From Euptelea pleiosperma (lineage: Eukaryota > Streptophyta > Magnoliopsida > Ranunculales > Eupteleaceae), in the NCBI GenBank assembly GCA_035048495.1, contig CM068540.1, positions 4,138,829 through 4,202,828 on the forward strand: 64,000 nt of DNA, read 5' to 3'. The notes beneath the pieces are model-generated. The model was given only the letters and a program-made list of their open reading frames with translations, did not search any database and had not been told where the DNA came from. This document shows, in pieces, positions 36,669-47,979 of this stretch. How positions within the stretch are numbered: position 1 is the stretch's first letter; each line of letters starts with the position of its first letter. The position numbers were made by a program, and so were the translations under genes.

Positions 36669-38946
36669 CATGTACTTGTATGGCTATGATGTTTTTAGCA
36701 CCATATTTACACTACACGATTCACACCTTAGATATCCCCAACTAATTTGGCTAAATTGTGCACTGTCAATACAAAAAAAAAGTAATAGAAAGATAAAATT
36801 TGCACCATAGCCACAACAGCGAAGGGGTTCTTCACACGAAGGAGTTGAATAATCCTCTGTTGCTTTTGCTGATCAGAACTTCTGCTTGTGTTTGTGTAGT
36901 TTTAGTGCTCAATATTTGGTTGGAGAATTGGGAAGCTGAACGAGCTACACCCAAAGATCAGCAACCAAGCTCCACTTGAAGTCTAGACAGGCCTGCATAA
37001 ACTTTAAGTAATCATTCAGTGGGCATTCTTACAAGTCTAAACAAAAAGAATCATTTATCGTCATAACAAGTGGCCTTTCTGGAATTCAAAACCCCAAAAT
37101 AAACAATGTTAGATTACAACTCCAGACATTTTCCTTCATGTGGAAAGGCTTTTAAGTCGATTAGAAGGGTTATTATGTCACTAAAAAGGGAAAGAGAACT
37201 CAGTTTATCTTATAATGGAATTTTATACTTGTGTCAGGTAGGTAGAAGCCACCTCCCAGACTCTATTTGCCATCTGTGTCGTGCACAACTGCACATACAG
37301 AGTAGGATCTACTAGGTTATACATCAACAAAATAGAGTGATCCTGCTATCCTAGCTCTAACATTTTTTTGCTGGTATAGAAAGTGTAGCAGGTGGTATTG
37401 AAAGAAACAGTACACAAAGGAAAGCTTGAAATCATCTAATCGAGGATCATCCGATCAGGTTCATCTTTAACCAATGAGATCTACTAGGTGGGTCATCAAA
37501 TGATGGGTCCCAGTGCCCATGTACTAAGACAGCTACTGATGCACTCCGTCTAGAGATCTGTCACATTTTCTTTCTCAAAATGTTTGGATTCCATGTTTCC
37601 TGATATCCGAGCTTTCATAATTCTCCCAATGCACAACACACTAAAATTTTATTTTTTTCGAAAGAAAGAAAAAAGAAAGAACTCCCAGTTACCAACTGAA
37701 TTCAAGATAATGAATGAACTGAGAATTATATCTCATGAATACGTAATAGTAGTTTCATAGCACAATTTTGAGAAGCAAGAGCTCTCAAAACACAAAATTA
37801 AAAGACTTCTTATAAAAAGATGATTAATGCCTCTTAGCAAGTCAATGTAGAGGCCTGAGCTGAACAGTATAACCTCTCAATCACTACCTCAATATGCTTA
37901 ATAAAGGATCATATTCAAACTCGGTTCAAGTCCTAAACAGATCCTCCAAGCAATGCATGAGATCTGTATATTAAGCCATCTGGGAAATAATTCCTTCCAA
38001 CTGGCCAAATGAGTGCCACAACACAAAGCATTGATTTCTTAAGTGACAAACAAAAGCAAACTGCAAACCAACTTCAACAAATACGTCATTCAGAAAACAC
38101 AATCTCAAATCCTCATAGAGATATATGGGATGAAAATGGTTCAAAGTTTCATTTCCTCCCAGGTCTTGGGGGTGACCATAATGAACCATTGGTTCATCTC
38201 GGTTGAAATGTCTCAATCTTTCAACTGACTGAGACGTACCTCAAGACTGAGACTTTAAACCATGGGATGGAGATCCAAATGGATGTATAACACTCTTAAG
38301 TCCCAACTATCCAAAGTTTCTCAATAAAGCTTCAGTTGTAGTAAAGATACCAAATAATTCCCAAAACGAAGAAGACAACATGAAAAACTCTTCCCCTTCA
38401 TCGAAATGAAGAACAATGCACATTTATAAAAAGAATGCTTTTCTGTTAAAATGTCACCATCTCCCCTGCAGCATACGGCAGTAAGATATGCTCCACAGAC
38501 AAGCAGCACAAGAGACTGAAACTGAACAGTCGGACTAAATGAACATAATCTAACAGGTAGAAAACAAAGGGAAGAAAAAGGGAATATCCTACCAAATATC
38601 AAGCAAATAATTTATCAGACAGCCATAAAACTTCAATATTTACATTAAAAAGACTTAGGAATGAGGTCTTTGTTACACATTATATAAAGTTCATTCCCAC
38701 ACCAAGAGAATACAACTGATAGAATATTCTCAAACATGACCTTCTGCTATTGTTTATGCATCTTTGACCTAAGGCAAAAATAAAATAACCACAAGCTATG
38801 GTTGCATGGATTCTTCTAAACGGGTGAAGTACATGTATCAGAATCTGACCCATCGGATATAGATACAACACTTTTAGATTTCCTTTTTTTTTCCCTTACT
38901 TGCATGACATAATCAACATCTATCATAGGATAATTGATCGAAAGAA

Positions 38947-38950
<4 letters not shown>
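36669..38950. other. UBC22 5' intron sequence
   Basis: Between the first visible coding exon and the leader exon. Non-coding and AT-rich. No further exons or repeat boundaries were recognised. Confidence 0.4.

Positions 38951-38953
<3 letters not shown>

Positions 38954-38988
<35 letters not shown>
38954..38988. repeat. (AG)n microsatellite
   Basis: About 17 uninterrupted AG units preceded by a poly-A run, six bases from the candidate UBC22 start exon's donor side. Confidence 0.9.
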
Positions 38989-38989
<1 letters not shown>

Positions 38990-38995
38990 ATCTAC

Positions 38996-39019
38996 CATAA
39001 ATTCTGAGTTCCAATTTTC
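38996..39019 (-). other. Candidate UBC22 start-codon microexon
   Basis: On the minus strand an acceptor TTTCTCTAG precedes a 24-nt block ending ..CAGAATTTATG, followed by the donor GTAGATG. Joining it to the exon at 36395 gives M-ATNENLPP, the expected UBC22 N-terminus. It rests on splice motifs and phase alone. Confidence 0.4.
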
Positions 39020-40179
39020 CTAGAGAAAGCTTCTAGGGGCTTAATATAATAGCATTCGATTCATGTATGCCCTTGTTTCTAGGTACATGACACAATTCAT
39101 TAGATATCTCATTATATAACCAACTATAAGGCTTACAGCTTACTATTTTATTTGAAAATTATTTTCTCCTACATTATTAACAAACATCACCAAATCCACA
39201 AACTCTATTTTTTTTTTGGGTTAGCCAAATCTGACACTTGTATCCGTATCAATCCAATAAAGACCACAAACAATTGATGTACAAAATAGCGAGGGAATAT
39301 CTAGTGTAAAATTCCAGAGTCCTTCCGTTCCCAAGTAATTAGGTGTGGAAATCAAAACACATTTCTGACTCTTCAAACTCCCTTTCGTAGAACTGGGAAC
39401 AAATGTCATTATAACACAAATGTCACTACTACAAGATAATTAGAACACCTAACAACTATGATTCTCTACCGCATACAAGCCACAAATATTAATCCAAACA
39501 GATACCCATTTGTGAAAACAAAAAGAAAAGGCAACAACAATGACAATGTTATCCGATTCTTCTTAAAACGCCCATTCATAGAATAGAACACAAAGATCAA
39601 TATAGCACTGAAGTACATAGATTAGAAAAAGACAGCATTTTTACTACAAGATCATTACAACACCAAATAATTATGATTCACTAACTCCAAAAAAAAAAAA
39701 AAACTCATTCGAACAGTTACCCATTTTCTAAAAATGACGAGAAAGAGCACGCTACACAGAAGGAAAAATAAAAGAAAATAGAAAACCCATAGCTAATTCA
39801 ATCGATGCAGACAACCCAATTCACTCGATCACAAGGACGAACAAGGCAACCCAGAAAAGAAAATGAAACCCTAAATTGCTCCACATATGAGAGAGAACTT
39901 GCTTGGATTGCCATTTATGCACCAGAAAATGTCATACACACCCCACCACACACCCCCCCCCCCCCCCCCCCCCCTTTTAGCAAAACGGCTAACAAAACAA
40001 ACCCTTAACCAGAAAAAAATAATCTTTCCAACAAAACATAAAAAAAGAACGAATATCAAGTTCAGAACGGATATTAGAGAGAGAGAGAGAGAAAAAAAAG
40101 ACTGGATTTTTACCCCCACAAAAAAATTCGCCCTAAAATTTCCAGAGAACCAGAAAAAACCCCAATCCAATAATAATAA
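39020..40179. other. UBC22 first intron (5' part); poly-C tract and (GA)n
   Basis: AT-rich DNA with a run of about 22 C at 39953-39974 and (GA)n at 40077-40092. No gene is supported. Confidence 0.4.
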
Positions 40180-40291
40180 GGGCCAGTTTGGATCGTCGTT
40201 TTTTGTGATAAAGAAAAAAGGGTTTTTTTTTTACATGAAGAACTTTCAAATATATCTTCCTCTGGATAAAAATAGCGATCCAAACAGACCA
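40180..40291. mobile_element. Small Tourist-like MITE in the UBC22 first intron
   Basis: A 112-bp element with ends GGGCCAGTTTGGATCG and CGATCCAAACAGACCA and TAA on both sides (40177-40179 and 40292-40294). Size and ends fit a Tourist/Harbinger MITE. Confidence 0.75.
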
Positions 40292-40400
40292 TAAATCTTT
40301 CTCAGAATCCTCTTGTCAGCACAACAAAAAGCAAGGCATCATCAAACAGAGTGAAAGCGAAGAAATCACAGAGAGAGAGAGAGAGAGAGAGAGATCAAAC

Positions 40401-40500
40401 CTGAAGAAGAAAGAACTCCGAGAGAGGAGAGAGAGAGATCTCTTCCAAAGCGATACCTTTCGAATGATTGATGGAAAACATGGAAAGCGAAAATTAAACC
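40401..40500 (-). other. UBC22 5' leader exon (probable)
   Basis: Minus-strand TC-rich leader (TCTCTCTCCTCTC) ending CTTCTTCAG before the donor GTTTGATC at 40400. A (GA)n microsatellite (40371-40394) follows in the intron. The right limit (transcription start) is approximate. It contains an ATG at 40481-40479. Confidence 0.5.
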
Positions 40501-40716
40501 CAAAATATCAATATATTTGTATTTGAAATGACGTGCCTTTCTTTCAGATGGCTCATTTGTAGTCGTTGGATATAGTTAATTTACTGTTTGGAAATAATTT
40601 CTGGAGCGACACTCAAGACCTCATTGCTGGACCTGCGGACTTTTCTCTTATACGTGGCAGCTCAACTGGCATACCAAAAGGCATACCCTATATTCATTTC
40701 CCCTTACCCCTTTACA

Positions 40717-40861
40717 GAATTTTTTTAACATGGCGATCATGCGCCAATGATCTCGCGCCACAAATAACCTTGGCTAATTTTTAAAAAAGTCTTTTTTAAA
40801 ACCATAGGGTATATGTGGCTTGCAATCATTGGTGCATGATCGCCCCTTCGAAAAATTTCTC
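40717..40861. mobile_element. Palindromic mini-element 1 of a trio
   Basis: Inverted arms 'ggcgatcatgcgccaatgat' and 'atcattggtgcatgatcgcc' around a short centre with 'ccttggctaattttt'. No coding capacity; no target duplication found. Confidence 0.65.
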
Positions 40862-40949
40862 ACCCCTTTCAAGGTTAAAAAATAAAAAGTGTTGCTAGCT
40901 CAAAATTTTATAGAGCTCCATAAGTTGTCACCACTCAAATATGGATAGA

Positions 40950-41105
40950 TTTTTTGAAGCAATGGGATTTTTGAAGAGGTGATGGCGCGCCACATTTACC
41001 TTGGTTAAGGATTTGGCTTTAAAATTACTTTTTAAAGTTAACCATGGGTATATGTGGCGTGCGATCATGATCACTGCTTCAAAAATCCCACTACTTCAAA
41101 AATTT
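40950..41105. mobile_element. Palindromic mini-element 2 of a trio
   Basis: Ends 'tttttgaagcaatgggattt' and 'aaaatcccactacttcaaaa' are inverted. The centre 'ccttggttaaggatttgg' relates it to element 1. Confidence 0.65.
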
Positions 41106-41133
41106 TCTCCCAAATATGATGGGTGAGGAGAAG

Positions 41134-41270
41134 AATTTTGAAGCAGCGAAGCAATGGCCAATCACACCGCGCCACAATCTGCTGTTCAAAAAGAATTTCT
41201 GGGTTTGTTAAAAAGCATCAGCGGATTGTGGTACAGTGTGATTGGCCATTGCTTCGCTGCTTCAAAAATT
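41134..41270. mobile_element. Palindromic mini-element 3 of a trio
   Basis: Near-perfect 35-bp inverted arms: 'ttttgaagcagcgaagcaat' continuing 'ggccaatcacac' at left, 'gtgtgattggcc' continuing 'attgcttcgctgcttcaaaa' at right. Its ends TTTTGAAGCA match element 2. It is the least diverged of the three. Confidence 0.75.
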
Positions 41271-42011
41271 TTTGATGATGGGGTGGGGTCCATTGCATAT
41301 GTTACGATTTTGATGGTGCCCCCACTAGAGGAGGCAAGTTTCATTCCAATTAACACACCCACTGTGTTTATTTATTTTATTTTATTTTCTATTTATTTCT
41401 TGGTTGTCAAAAAAAATTATAATATATGGTAGGGTATAGGCATGACGTGGACAACGCAACTATCAATGTGGCCAATCAAATAAGGTCATCAATCTAATGA
41501 ACGGATTGGATTGAATACATCAACAATCCACATTTTCCCTGCCTTTGCAGGTATGAAGATTGGACTGTCGCTCTAGAATGTTCTCTTCAATTTTTACTTT
41601 TCTTAGTCGCGGATTTTAAACCCAAAATAAACTATGTTTTATCATTTTTATCATTCATTTTTTGCTAACTGGATAAACTTTCAAGTGACAAAATTGACCC
41701 TATTTCTTCAATCAAATCACAAATATAACCTTCCTCCAGATATCGTCCTCCGACGAAATTACCCTCGAGATGGGGTAGAACTAGATTGCCCTTGGGACGA
41801 TGTCCTCTCTATGATCCAAACCGTTGGATGGACTTCAAAGATAGGTGGCATGTGACTCTAGGACCATTCAAAGATCTGGACCCAAGGATGACACCAACAC
41901 TGCTCCTATGTGTACCACTCGTGACACAAAAAAAAAAACACTCAAACTGTGACACGGGCGTGACTTCAGGTGAGGGGGGTAATTTGGTCCAACCGATGCC
42001 TTTGCAGTTTG
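41271..42011. other. Intergenic, no recognisable feature
   Basis: No supported gene or repeat boundary. Confidence 0.35.
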
Positions 42012-42337
42012 GAGTAAATCTTACCTGACCTGACCCACAATATAAGCCACGTGGCAATTTTTAGAGGACACTAGCCGTATAGATGTTTGGCCAATCCCTA
42101 GGTGGATCCATAAACCCAAAATCAACCTGATCTGTGATATCTAAGCGTTAGTTGTAGTCATTTTCCTGGGTTGATTTTTAACCGTAGGAATTTGAGCTTT
42201 ATTTACCATTATTTGGGTACAAAGATCCAAAGGTTTGAAATCACTAATCAGGCTGATTTTTTGTTGTAGGTAATTGGTCAGTCAGCGTCCTCTAAGAGTG
42301 TACCACGTGGCTCTTCGGTGGTCGGCAAGTAAAAGTT
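42012..42337. mobile_element. MITE-A copy
   Basis: Has both arms of the family core ('agccgtatagatgtttggcc', 'aatcactaatcaggctgatt') and a G-box GCCACGTGGC at 42046-42055; the right-hand one is ACCACGTGGC (42302-42311). Ends 'gagtaaatctta' and 'taaaagtt' are weakly inverted. Confidence 0.75.
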
Positions 42338-42933
42338 GAAGGCGATGGGTATTTTAGTCATATTAAGAATCAAGATAGCAATCCGTGACGAGCCGAAACG
42401 GATGTGAAATGCTCTGTGAAATACAGTTAATTAGGTACAGTTCAGGTCCGGAGTTTGTCGGAGGTTGTGGGGTCCAGGTACAGTTCAAGTCAAATCAGGC
42501 TCCTATTAACTCAACCATGGTTATATTAGGTGGGGTTTGCCGACGGTGGTGACCGTTGGAGAGTCGTCAAATGGGGAAGTTGGCGCAGGTAGCCGTTGGC
42601 AAAGCAGCTGGCAAAGGGAAACGAACGGCGCAGATGTGATGTAGGCAATCTTAGAAGAGATTCGAAATTCAAAATAAAAAGTGGTAAGGTGGGGAACGAG
42701 ATAGGCGTTGGGAGTAAACAATATAACTAAAGTGCTCGCATTCTACACCAAAAAAAAAAAAAAAAGGATCAATTATTTAGCAAGGCTTTATCTTATAAGA
42801 ATTTAGTCCACTTTTTTTCTTCTCATGTTCCCTATCCATATTCAACGAATCATAATTAGTGAAAGTGAGATTGAGAGTGACTCATGTGTCACCTGGGTTC
42901 TAGCTCACTGAGCTGAGTCGATTAGTGGCGGGT
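42338..42933. other. Intergenic, no recognisable feature
   Basis: A poly-A run at 42750-42766. No gene is supported. Confidence 0.35.
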
Positions 42934-43132
42934 TAGGAGTGTCAATGGATAGTCGAAAATTCGAATCTGAATTCAAATAATTGGATAATATCCGATAAGT
43001 TTATCGGAGTTGAATTCGAATATTGATTCAGAATATCTGTCAGATTTTAAATTGAATTTAAATATTTTTTTTCATTCGGATTCAGATATGCATGCTTATA
43101 TTCAATTCGAATAATATATGTTTACATCCCTA
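42934..43132. mobile_element. hAT-like TTCGAAT-rich element
   Basis: Starts TAGGAGTGTCAATGGATAG and ends near 'tatgtttacatcccta'; the interior is GAATTCGAATATT-type palindromes. Same family as 23792-24065 and 54353-54542. Flanks 'agtggcgg' and 'ttggtggcg' are only roughly alike. Confidence 0.55.
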
Positions 43133-43309
43133 TTGGTGGCGTCTCTTCAATTGTAAAACTGGGTCTTGATCAAGTTTGTGACTTGTGTCTTCTTATTATT
43201 TATCCGTATGATTGTGTCTCATGATCGGATGGATTGAACCCATGGTGTGAAAATACTTTTATAATGTTGTTATTATAACTACTAGGGGGACGCCACTTGC
43301 GATGCACAT

Positions 43310-43625
43310 GCACCTTACACATGGCATACTCTTAGAGACCACTGACCGTATAGATGTTTGGTCCATCCCTAGTTGGACTTACATACCAAAATTCATCCTT
43401 ATTAGTAATCTTTTTGTTGGATTAGAGCCTTTTTTCATGGTTATTTTTAACTGTAGATTTTTAGTAGTATTTGGGGGTACTCAAATTCAAAGGTTAGAAA
43501 TCACTACTTGGGTCGATTTTTGTTACTTAGGTCCACCTAGGGATGGGCCAAATACCCATACTATCAGTAGCCTCTAATAGTGTGCCACGTGGCTCCTACT
43601 GTGGGTCCATTATCAACTTTGATGA
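43310..43625. mobile_element. MITE-A copy
   Basis: Core blocks 'ccgtatagatgtttggtcca' and 'gatgggccaaatacccatac', with a G-box GCCACGTGGC at 43584-43593. Outer ends are not clearly defined. Confidence 0.7.
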
Positions 43626-44407
43626 TGGACATCGTCATCAATTTTTTTCTAGGGATAGAGTTTAGGTGCCATGTTGGGGTTTAAAAAATATTTTTATGGT
43701 TGAGTTGAAATGTTAAAATGTTGAATGACCAAAGCGCCGTTATAAAATTCAAAAAATAAAAGAAGAAAAGAAGAAAATTTTATTTTAGGGTCATATTAGA
43801 AATAAGGATTTTTTTTAATTTTCAATAAGAGAGGAACATAGAATGAGCTGTAGGTGACTTATGCCTTTTTGACACTAAAAGACCAAAACACCATTGCCAA
43901 GTGAAAAAAAAAATATAAATCAAAAGAAAAAAATGGCATTTTGGGAATTTGGTAATAGTGTGAGTAACCCCAAAACCCCCTTTCGCTCGTTAATAAGTAG
44001 AATAGATAAAGATCCAATCCCCTTACATTTTTTCACCAATAGATCCACTATTTGGTTTCCAAAAACACATTATAACATATTAGTGTATCACACGTGTTGC
44101 ACGTGAATGATTGTAGGCCCTTTTTGGAAGAAGTAGCGAAATAAGGAAGTTTCAACTGAAAGGCAGCTTGAAAGATTTCTTTGGAGGGGTGAATCTGTAA
44201 ATTGTGGCAACTCAATGCACAATTAGAAAATCGAAATTCTAAAGTTGTCCGTATAGAGTAATATGGATGTAATGGCATAGAAAGTAATTAAGTTGTAATT
44301 AAGAAACTGTTTTGAAAATATAGAAATAATGGCTGTTGAGTAATTAAGTGGTTAAAAAGGGTTGTGAAAATATGGATAAATTGACATGGTAAGTAATTTA
44401 GTAATTA
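43626..44407. other. Intergenic, no recognisable feature
   Basis: AT-rich with no supported gene. Confidence 0.35.
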
Positions 44408-44640
44408 GGGCTTTTTTACTTTACCCCTTTACTTTATTGATGCAATTTTCATCTCACCCAATGTTTTCAAAATATTTGTGTCTCACCCTTTGACCATGGT
44501 CAACATCGTTGATCATAGACGGTCTCCGAATGGACATCCCAATATTTTTTAAATGACCTTGGGTGAGATGCAAATATTTTAAAAACATTGGGAGCGATGC
44601 AAAATGCATCAATAAAGTAAGGGGGTCAAGCAAAAAATTA
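44408..44640. mobile_element. MITE-B copy 1 (foldback)
   Basis: Hairpin element with ends 'cttttttactttacccc' and 'ggggtcaagcaaaaaa'. It contains 'aatgttttcaaaatatttg' on one arm and its inverse on the other, plus 'tttgaccatggtcaac' in the centre. Confidence 0.75.
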
Positions 44641-44689
44641 ATTTTTTTTAGGATTTTTTTTTGTGAGGATTGTGAGCTCAAAACCTTTC

Positions 44690-44960
44690 TTCATTTACTT
44701 TTGGCTGAACCGTAGGTGGACCTACAGACCAAGAATTGATCTGATTGTTAATTTTTGAGCATTGGATTATAGTCGTTTTCCTGGGTTGAGAATTTGATCA
44801 TTATTTGGGGTACAAGGATTGAAATCACTAGTCAGGCTGATATTTGGTATGTAGCTCCACCTAGTGATGGGCCCAACATTCGTACGGTTAGTGACCTCTA
44901 ATAGTGTGCCACGTGGCTAATATTGTGGCCCCTCGTCATCATTGATGAGGGACATTAGCG
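44690..44960. mobile_element. MITE-A copy in the left arm of the composite
   Basis: Has 'gaccgtatgg'-type and 'aatcactagtcaggctgata' blocks and a G-box GCCACGTGGC at 44908-44917. Its left end is truncated. The inverse partner is 46515-46790. Confidence 0.7.
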
Positions 44961-45044
44961 TGCTTAACAACCTGTGAAGGTGAGTTCCTTTTATAGTTCA
45001 CAATCCTCGAAAAAAAAAATATAAAAAAAAAAACCTTAAAAAAA

Positions 45045-45285
45045 TGATTTTTTGCTTGTCCCCTTTATTGATGAAATTTGTAGTGCACCCAATGTTTTCA
45101 AAATATTTGCGTCTCACCTAAGGTCATTATAGTCATTTAAAAAATATTGGGATGTCCATCCGAAGATTGTCTGTGGTCAATGACGTTGACCATGGCCAAA
45201 GAGTGAGACGCAAATATTTTGAAAACATTGGGTGAGATGAAATTGTATCAATAAAGTAAGGGGGTAGAGCAAAAAAGCCCTAATA
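45045..45285. mobile_element. MITE-B copy 2 (foldback)
   Basis: Complete hairpin: 'ttttttgcttgtcccc' at left, 'gggggtagagcaaaaaa' at right, with 'atgacgttgaccatggccaa' inside. Confidence 0.75.
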
Positions 45286-45846
45286 ATTATGAATGAGATG
45301 TATTGAAAATATAATTAATGGCATGAAAAGTTATAATACTCTGAACTTTTATTCGGAGTATTAATATAATTTAATTATAATAATAGGATCTATAAACATA
45401 ATTTTGTCATTAGCTAACAATTTTTTTTGATTTAAGGATTCTAACAAGGAAGATTAGGATAATAAAATGGTAATGTTATGATTTTTGTAATTGAACATCT
45501 ATAATACACTGATTAACTCCATAAGTTAATTCGTGCGTAATTGAATATCCATATTACTTTAATTATCTAATTATAAATATAAAATCAATAATTTTATAAT
45601 TGGTAAGAACTATAAAATGTATTTTCGATACTTAATTAAGTCTTTTCTAACATTGAGTTGGAGTAGATCCTACAAAATATTTGGGGTAGGGTACACTTCT
45701 TGTAGACCATATAATTGGTGTGTAAGTTCATATAATGTATAATAATGATGTATTAGTAATAATAAGTGATAAGAAGTATTTTTCTAAAATTAATAATTAA
45801 CTAATTAAATAAAAATGAACATGCCACATCATCTTAATAATGTAAA
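45286..45846. other. AT-rich spacer, nothing recognised
   Basis: Very AT-rich and non-coding, part of the spacer of the composite inverted repeat. Confidence 0.35.
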
Positions 45847-45955
45847 GGACTTTTTTGGTTTACCCCCTTATTTTATTGATGTAATTTGCATCTCATCCAA
45901 TGTTTTCAAAATATTTGCGTCTCACCCTTTGACCATGGTCAACGTCATTGTGAAC
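45847..45955. mobile_element. MITE-B half element
   Basis: One arm only, from 'ggacttttttggtttacccc' to 'catggtcaacgtcattg'. It then joins abruptly to 'tgaactataaaag', a block also found at 44995, so it is a deletion or recombination joint. Confidence 0.65.
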
Positions 45956-46001
45956 TATAAAAGAAGGGTCGGGCTCCATTGACAAATCTAAAATGACAGA
46001 C

Positions 46002-46327
46002 AAAATGATAGGGACACAATATAAGCCATGTGGCACATTGTTACAAGACTCCGACCGTATGGATGTTTGTCCTATCCCATGGTGGACCTACAAACCAAAA
46101 ATCAGTCTGATTAGTGATTTATAGGCTTTGGATTGGACTTATTTTCATGGGCTGATCTCAACTGTGGGAATTTGAATAGTATTTGAGGTACAAAGATGCA
46201 ACACTTATAAATCACTAATCAGGCTGATTTTTGGTTTGTCGGTCCAACATGGGATAAGAAAAACATCCGTACGGTCATAGTCCTGTAACAGTGTGCCACC
46301 TGGCTTATATTGTGTCCCCATCATTTT
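46002..46327. mobile_element. MITE-A copy with sharp inverted ends
   Basis: Ends AAAATGATAGGGACACAATA and TATTGTGTCCCCATCATTTT are inverted with one mismatch. Both arms of the core are complete. Its right end abuts a poly-T run, the tail of an inserted LINE. Confidence 0.8.
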
Positions 46328-46466
46328 TTTTTTTGATTGGTAAAAGAAATGTATTAAGAAAAGGGCTGAGAAGGCCCTAAAAGATACAAAAGGAAAAAAA
46401 GCTCCGAGGAGCAACAAACCCTCCTAGCCCCAACACAATATATCTGTCAACGGAGCCCACCCATAA
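46328..46466 (-). mobile_element. LINE 3'-end fragment
   Basis: Starts with poly-T, then 'gattggtaaaagaaatgtat', 'ggctgagaaggccctaaaag' and 'ctccgaggagcaacaaaccc'. Reversed, this is a LINE 3' end with a poly-A tail. Only the tail is present. Confidence 0.5.
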
Positions 46467-46514
46467 AAGAAACTCACCTTCACAGGTTGTTAAGCACGCT
46501 AATGTCCCTCATCA

Positions 46515-46790
46515 ATGATGATGAGGGACCACAATATGAGCAACGTGGCACACTCTTAAAGGTCACTAACTGTACGGATGTTGGGCCTATCGCTAGGTGG
46601 AGCTACATACCAAATATCAGCCAGATTAATAATTTTAAATCATTGGATCTTTGTACCCCAAATAATGTTCAAATTCTACGGATAAAATCAACCCAAGAAA
46701 ATGACTAATCCAATGCTTAAAAAGTAACAATCAGATTAATTTTTGGTCTGTAGGTCCACCTACGGTTGGGCCAATTATAAATGAAAGAAG
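46515..46790. mobile_element. MITE-A copy in the right arm of the composite
   Basis: Inverse of 44690-44960, with 'gtacggatgttgggcctatc' and 'ggtctgtaggtccacctacg'. The G-box is mutated (GCAACGTGGC). Confidence 0.7.
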
Positions 46791-46842
46791 GTTTTGAGCT
46801 CACAATCCTCAAAAAAAAAAAAAATCTTCGAAATAAAATAAA

Positions 46843-47086
46843 GATCTTTTGTTTGTCCCCCTTACTTTATTGATGAAACTTGCATTGCACCCAATGTTTT
46901 AAAAATATTTGCGTCTCACCCAAAGCCATTATCGTCATTTAAAAAATATTGGGATGTCCATCCAAAGACCGTCTATGGTCAATGACGTTGACCATGGTCA
47001 AAGGGTGAGACGCAAATATTTTGAAAACATTGGGTGAGATGCAAATTGTATCAATAAAGTAAGGGGGTAAAGTAAAAAAGTCCTAA
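46843..47086. mobile_element. MITE-B copy 4 (foldback)
   Basis: Complete hairpin: 'cttttgtttgtccccctta' at left, 'taagggggtaaagtaaaaaa' at right. Confidence 0.75.
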
Positions 47087-47618
47087 TGTAAATTATCCAA
47101 TTCAATTTATAATAAATCTTTTGTATTTCATACTTGGTAGAGTACAATACTTCTTTTATCTTCTAAGAAAATTAAATGTAAAAAATTAAAATTTTTGAAA
47201 ACCTTTAATTATGGGTTAATTTTAGTAATTATCTTTAATGATTTTAGCTAGAAATCTTACACTTTTGGCAATTAACATTTTTGGCAATTAACATGATAAC
47301 TAATAAACACAAATCCTAAATAGAAATCAACATTTAACCATTTAACAGGTTAAGAAACATTTCTATACAAAATTCAACAATTAAATCATTAAAGAAAGAT
47401 TCTAACTTTTTATTCTTAGAAACTTTGTTATAAGTAAATAGAAAATTATAACATTAGAAATAATTTATTGCTAAACAATTAATAGAAACTTACCAACTTG
47501 TATTAAATAATTATTTAATTTAAAAGAGTACTTACTTTTAAAAGAATGACATAAAAAAAATTACTAAAAATTTGTCATAAAATATCTTTAATTTTTAGCA
47601 AATTAATAAGAGATTTTG
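47087..47618. other. AT-rich intergenic, nothing recognised
   Basis: Very AT-rich with many short A/T runs. 'acttttggcaattaacattt' is followed by a short repeat of itself at about 47281. Confidence 0.35.
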
Positions 47619-47979
47619 ACCAAGGTTTAAAAAACGGCTGTTATAATGAAAATAACGGCTGTTATAACGGATTTGGACCTACCCCGTTACGTTATGGACA
47701 GTTAAAATGCCCAAAAAATAACGGCTGTTATAACGAAAATAACGGTTGTTATTTTTCCGTTATAACAAAAATAACGACCGTTATTTTCTGGAAATTTTTG
47801 TGAAAAAAACGGCCGTTATTTTCCATTTTTGAAAATTTGAAATTCAAATTTAAGTCATTTTTTCGTTATTTTCTCATTTTTTTTCGTTTTTGCCCCTGGG
47901 CATTTTTTTTCATTACAACGAAAAAAATGGTAACGCCCCTAGTCCGTTATACCGTTATAACGTCCCCTTTAAACATTTG
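47619..47979. mobile_element. TAACGG-family element
   Basis: Begins AAGGTTTAAAAAACGGC and ends 'ccccttTAAACATTTG'. Flanks TTTTGACC and TTTTGACT suggest a target duplication with one mismatch. The interior is dense in CGTTATAACG-type palindromes and 'gtaacgcccctagtccgtta'. Class uncertain. Confidence 0.55.

Larger units (their letters stand above)
44400..47090. repeat. Composite inverted repeat of MITE-A and MITE-B
   Basis: The left arm (about 44400-45010) reads MITE-B, 'ttgtgagctcaaaacctttc', MITE-A, 'gcgtgcttaacaacctgtga'. The right arm (about 46468-47090) reads the same blocks reversed and in inverse order. The spacer holds two more MITE-B pieces, AT-rich DNA, another MITE-A and a LINE tail. 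Confidence 0.8.

Noticed and set aside
39805..40294. Frames rich in Pro/Thr around a poly-C tract
   Set aside because: Translated simple repeats (C-run, GA-run) in the UBC22 intron.
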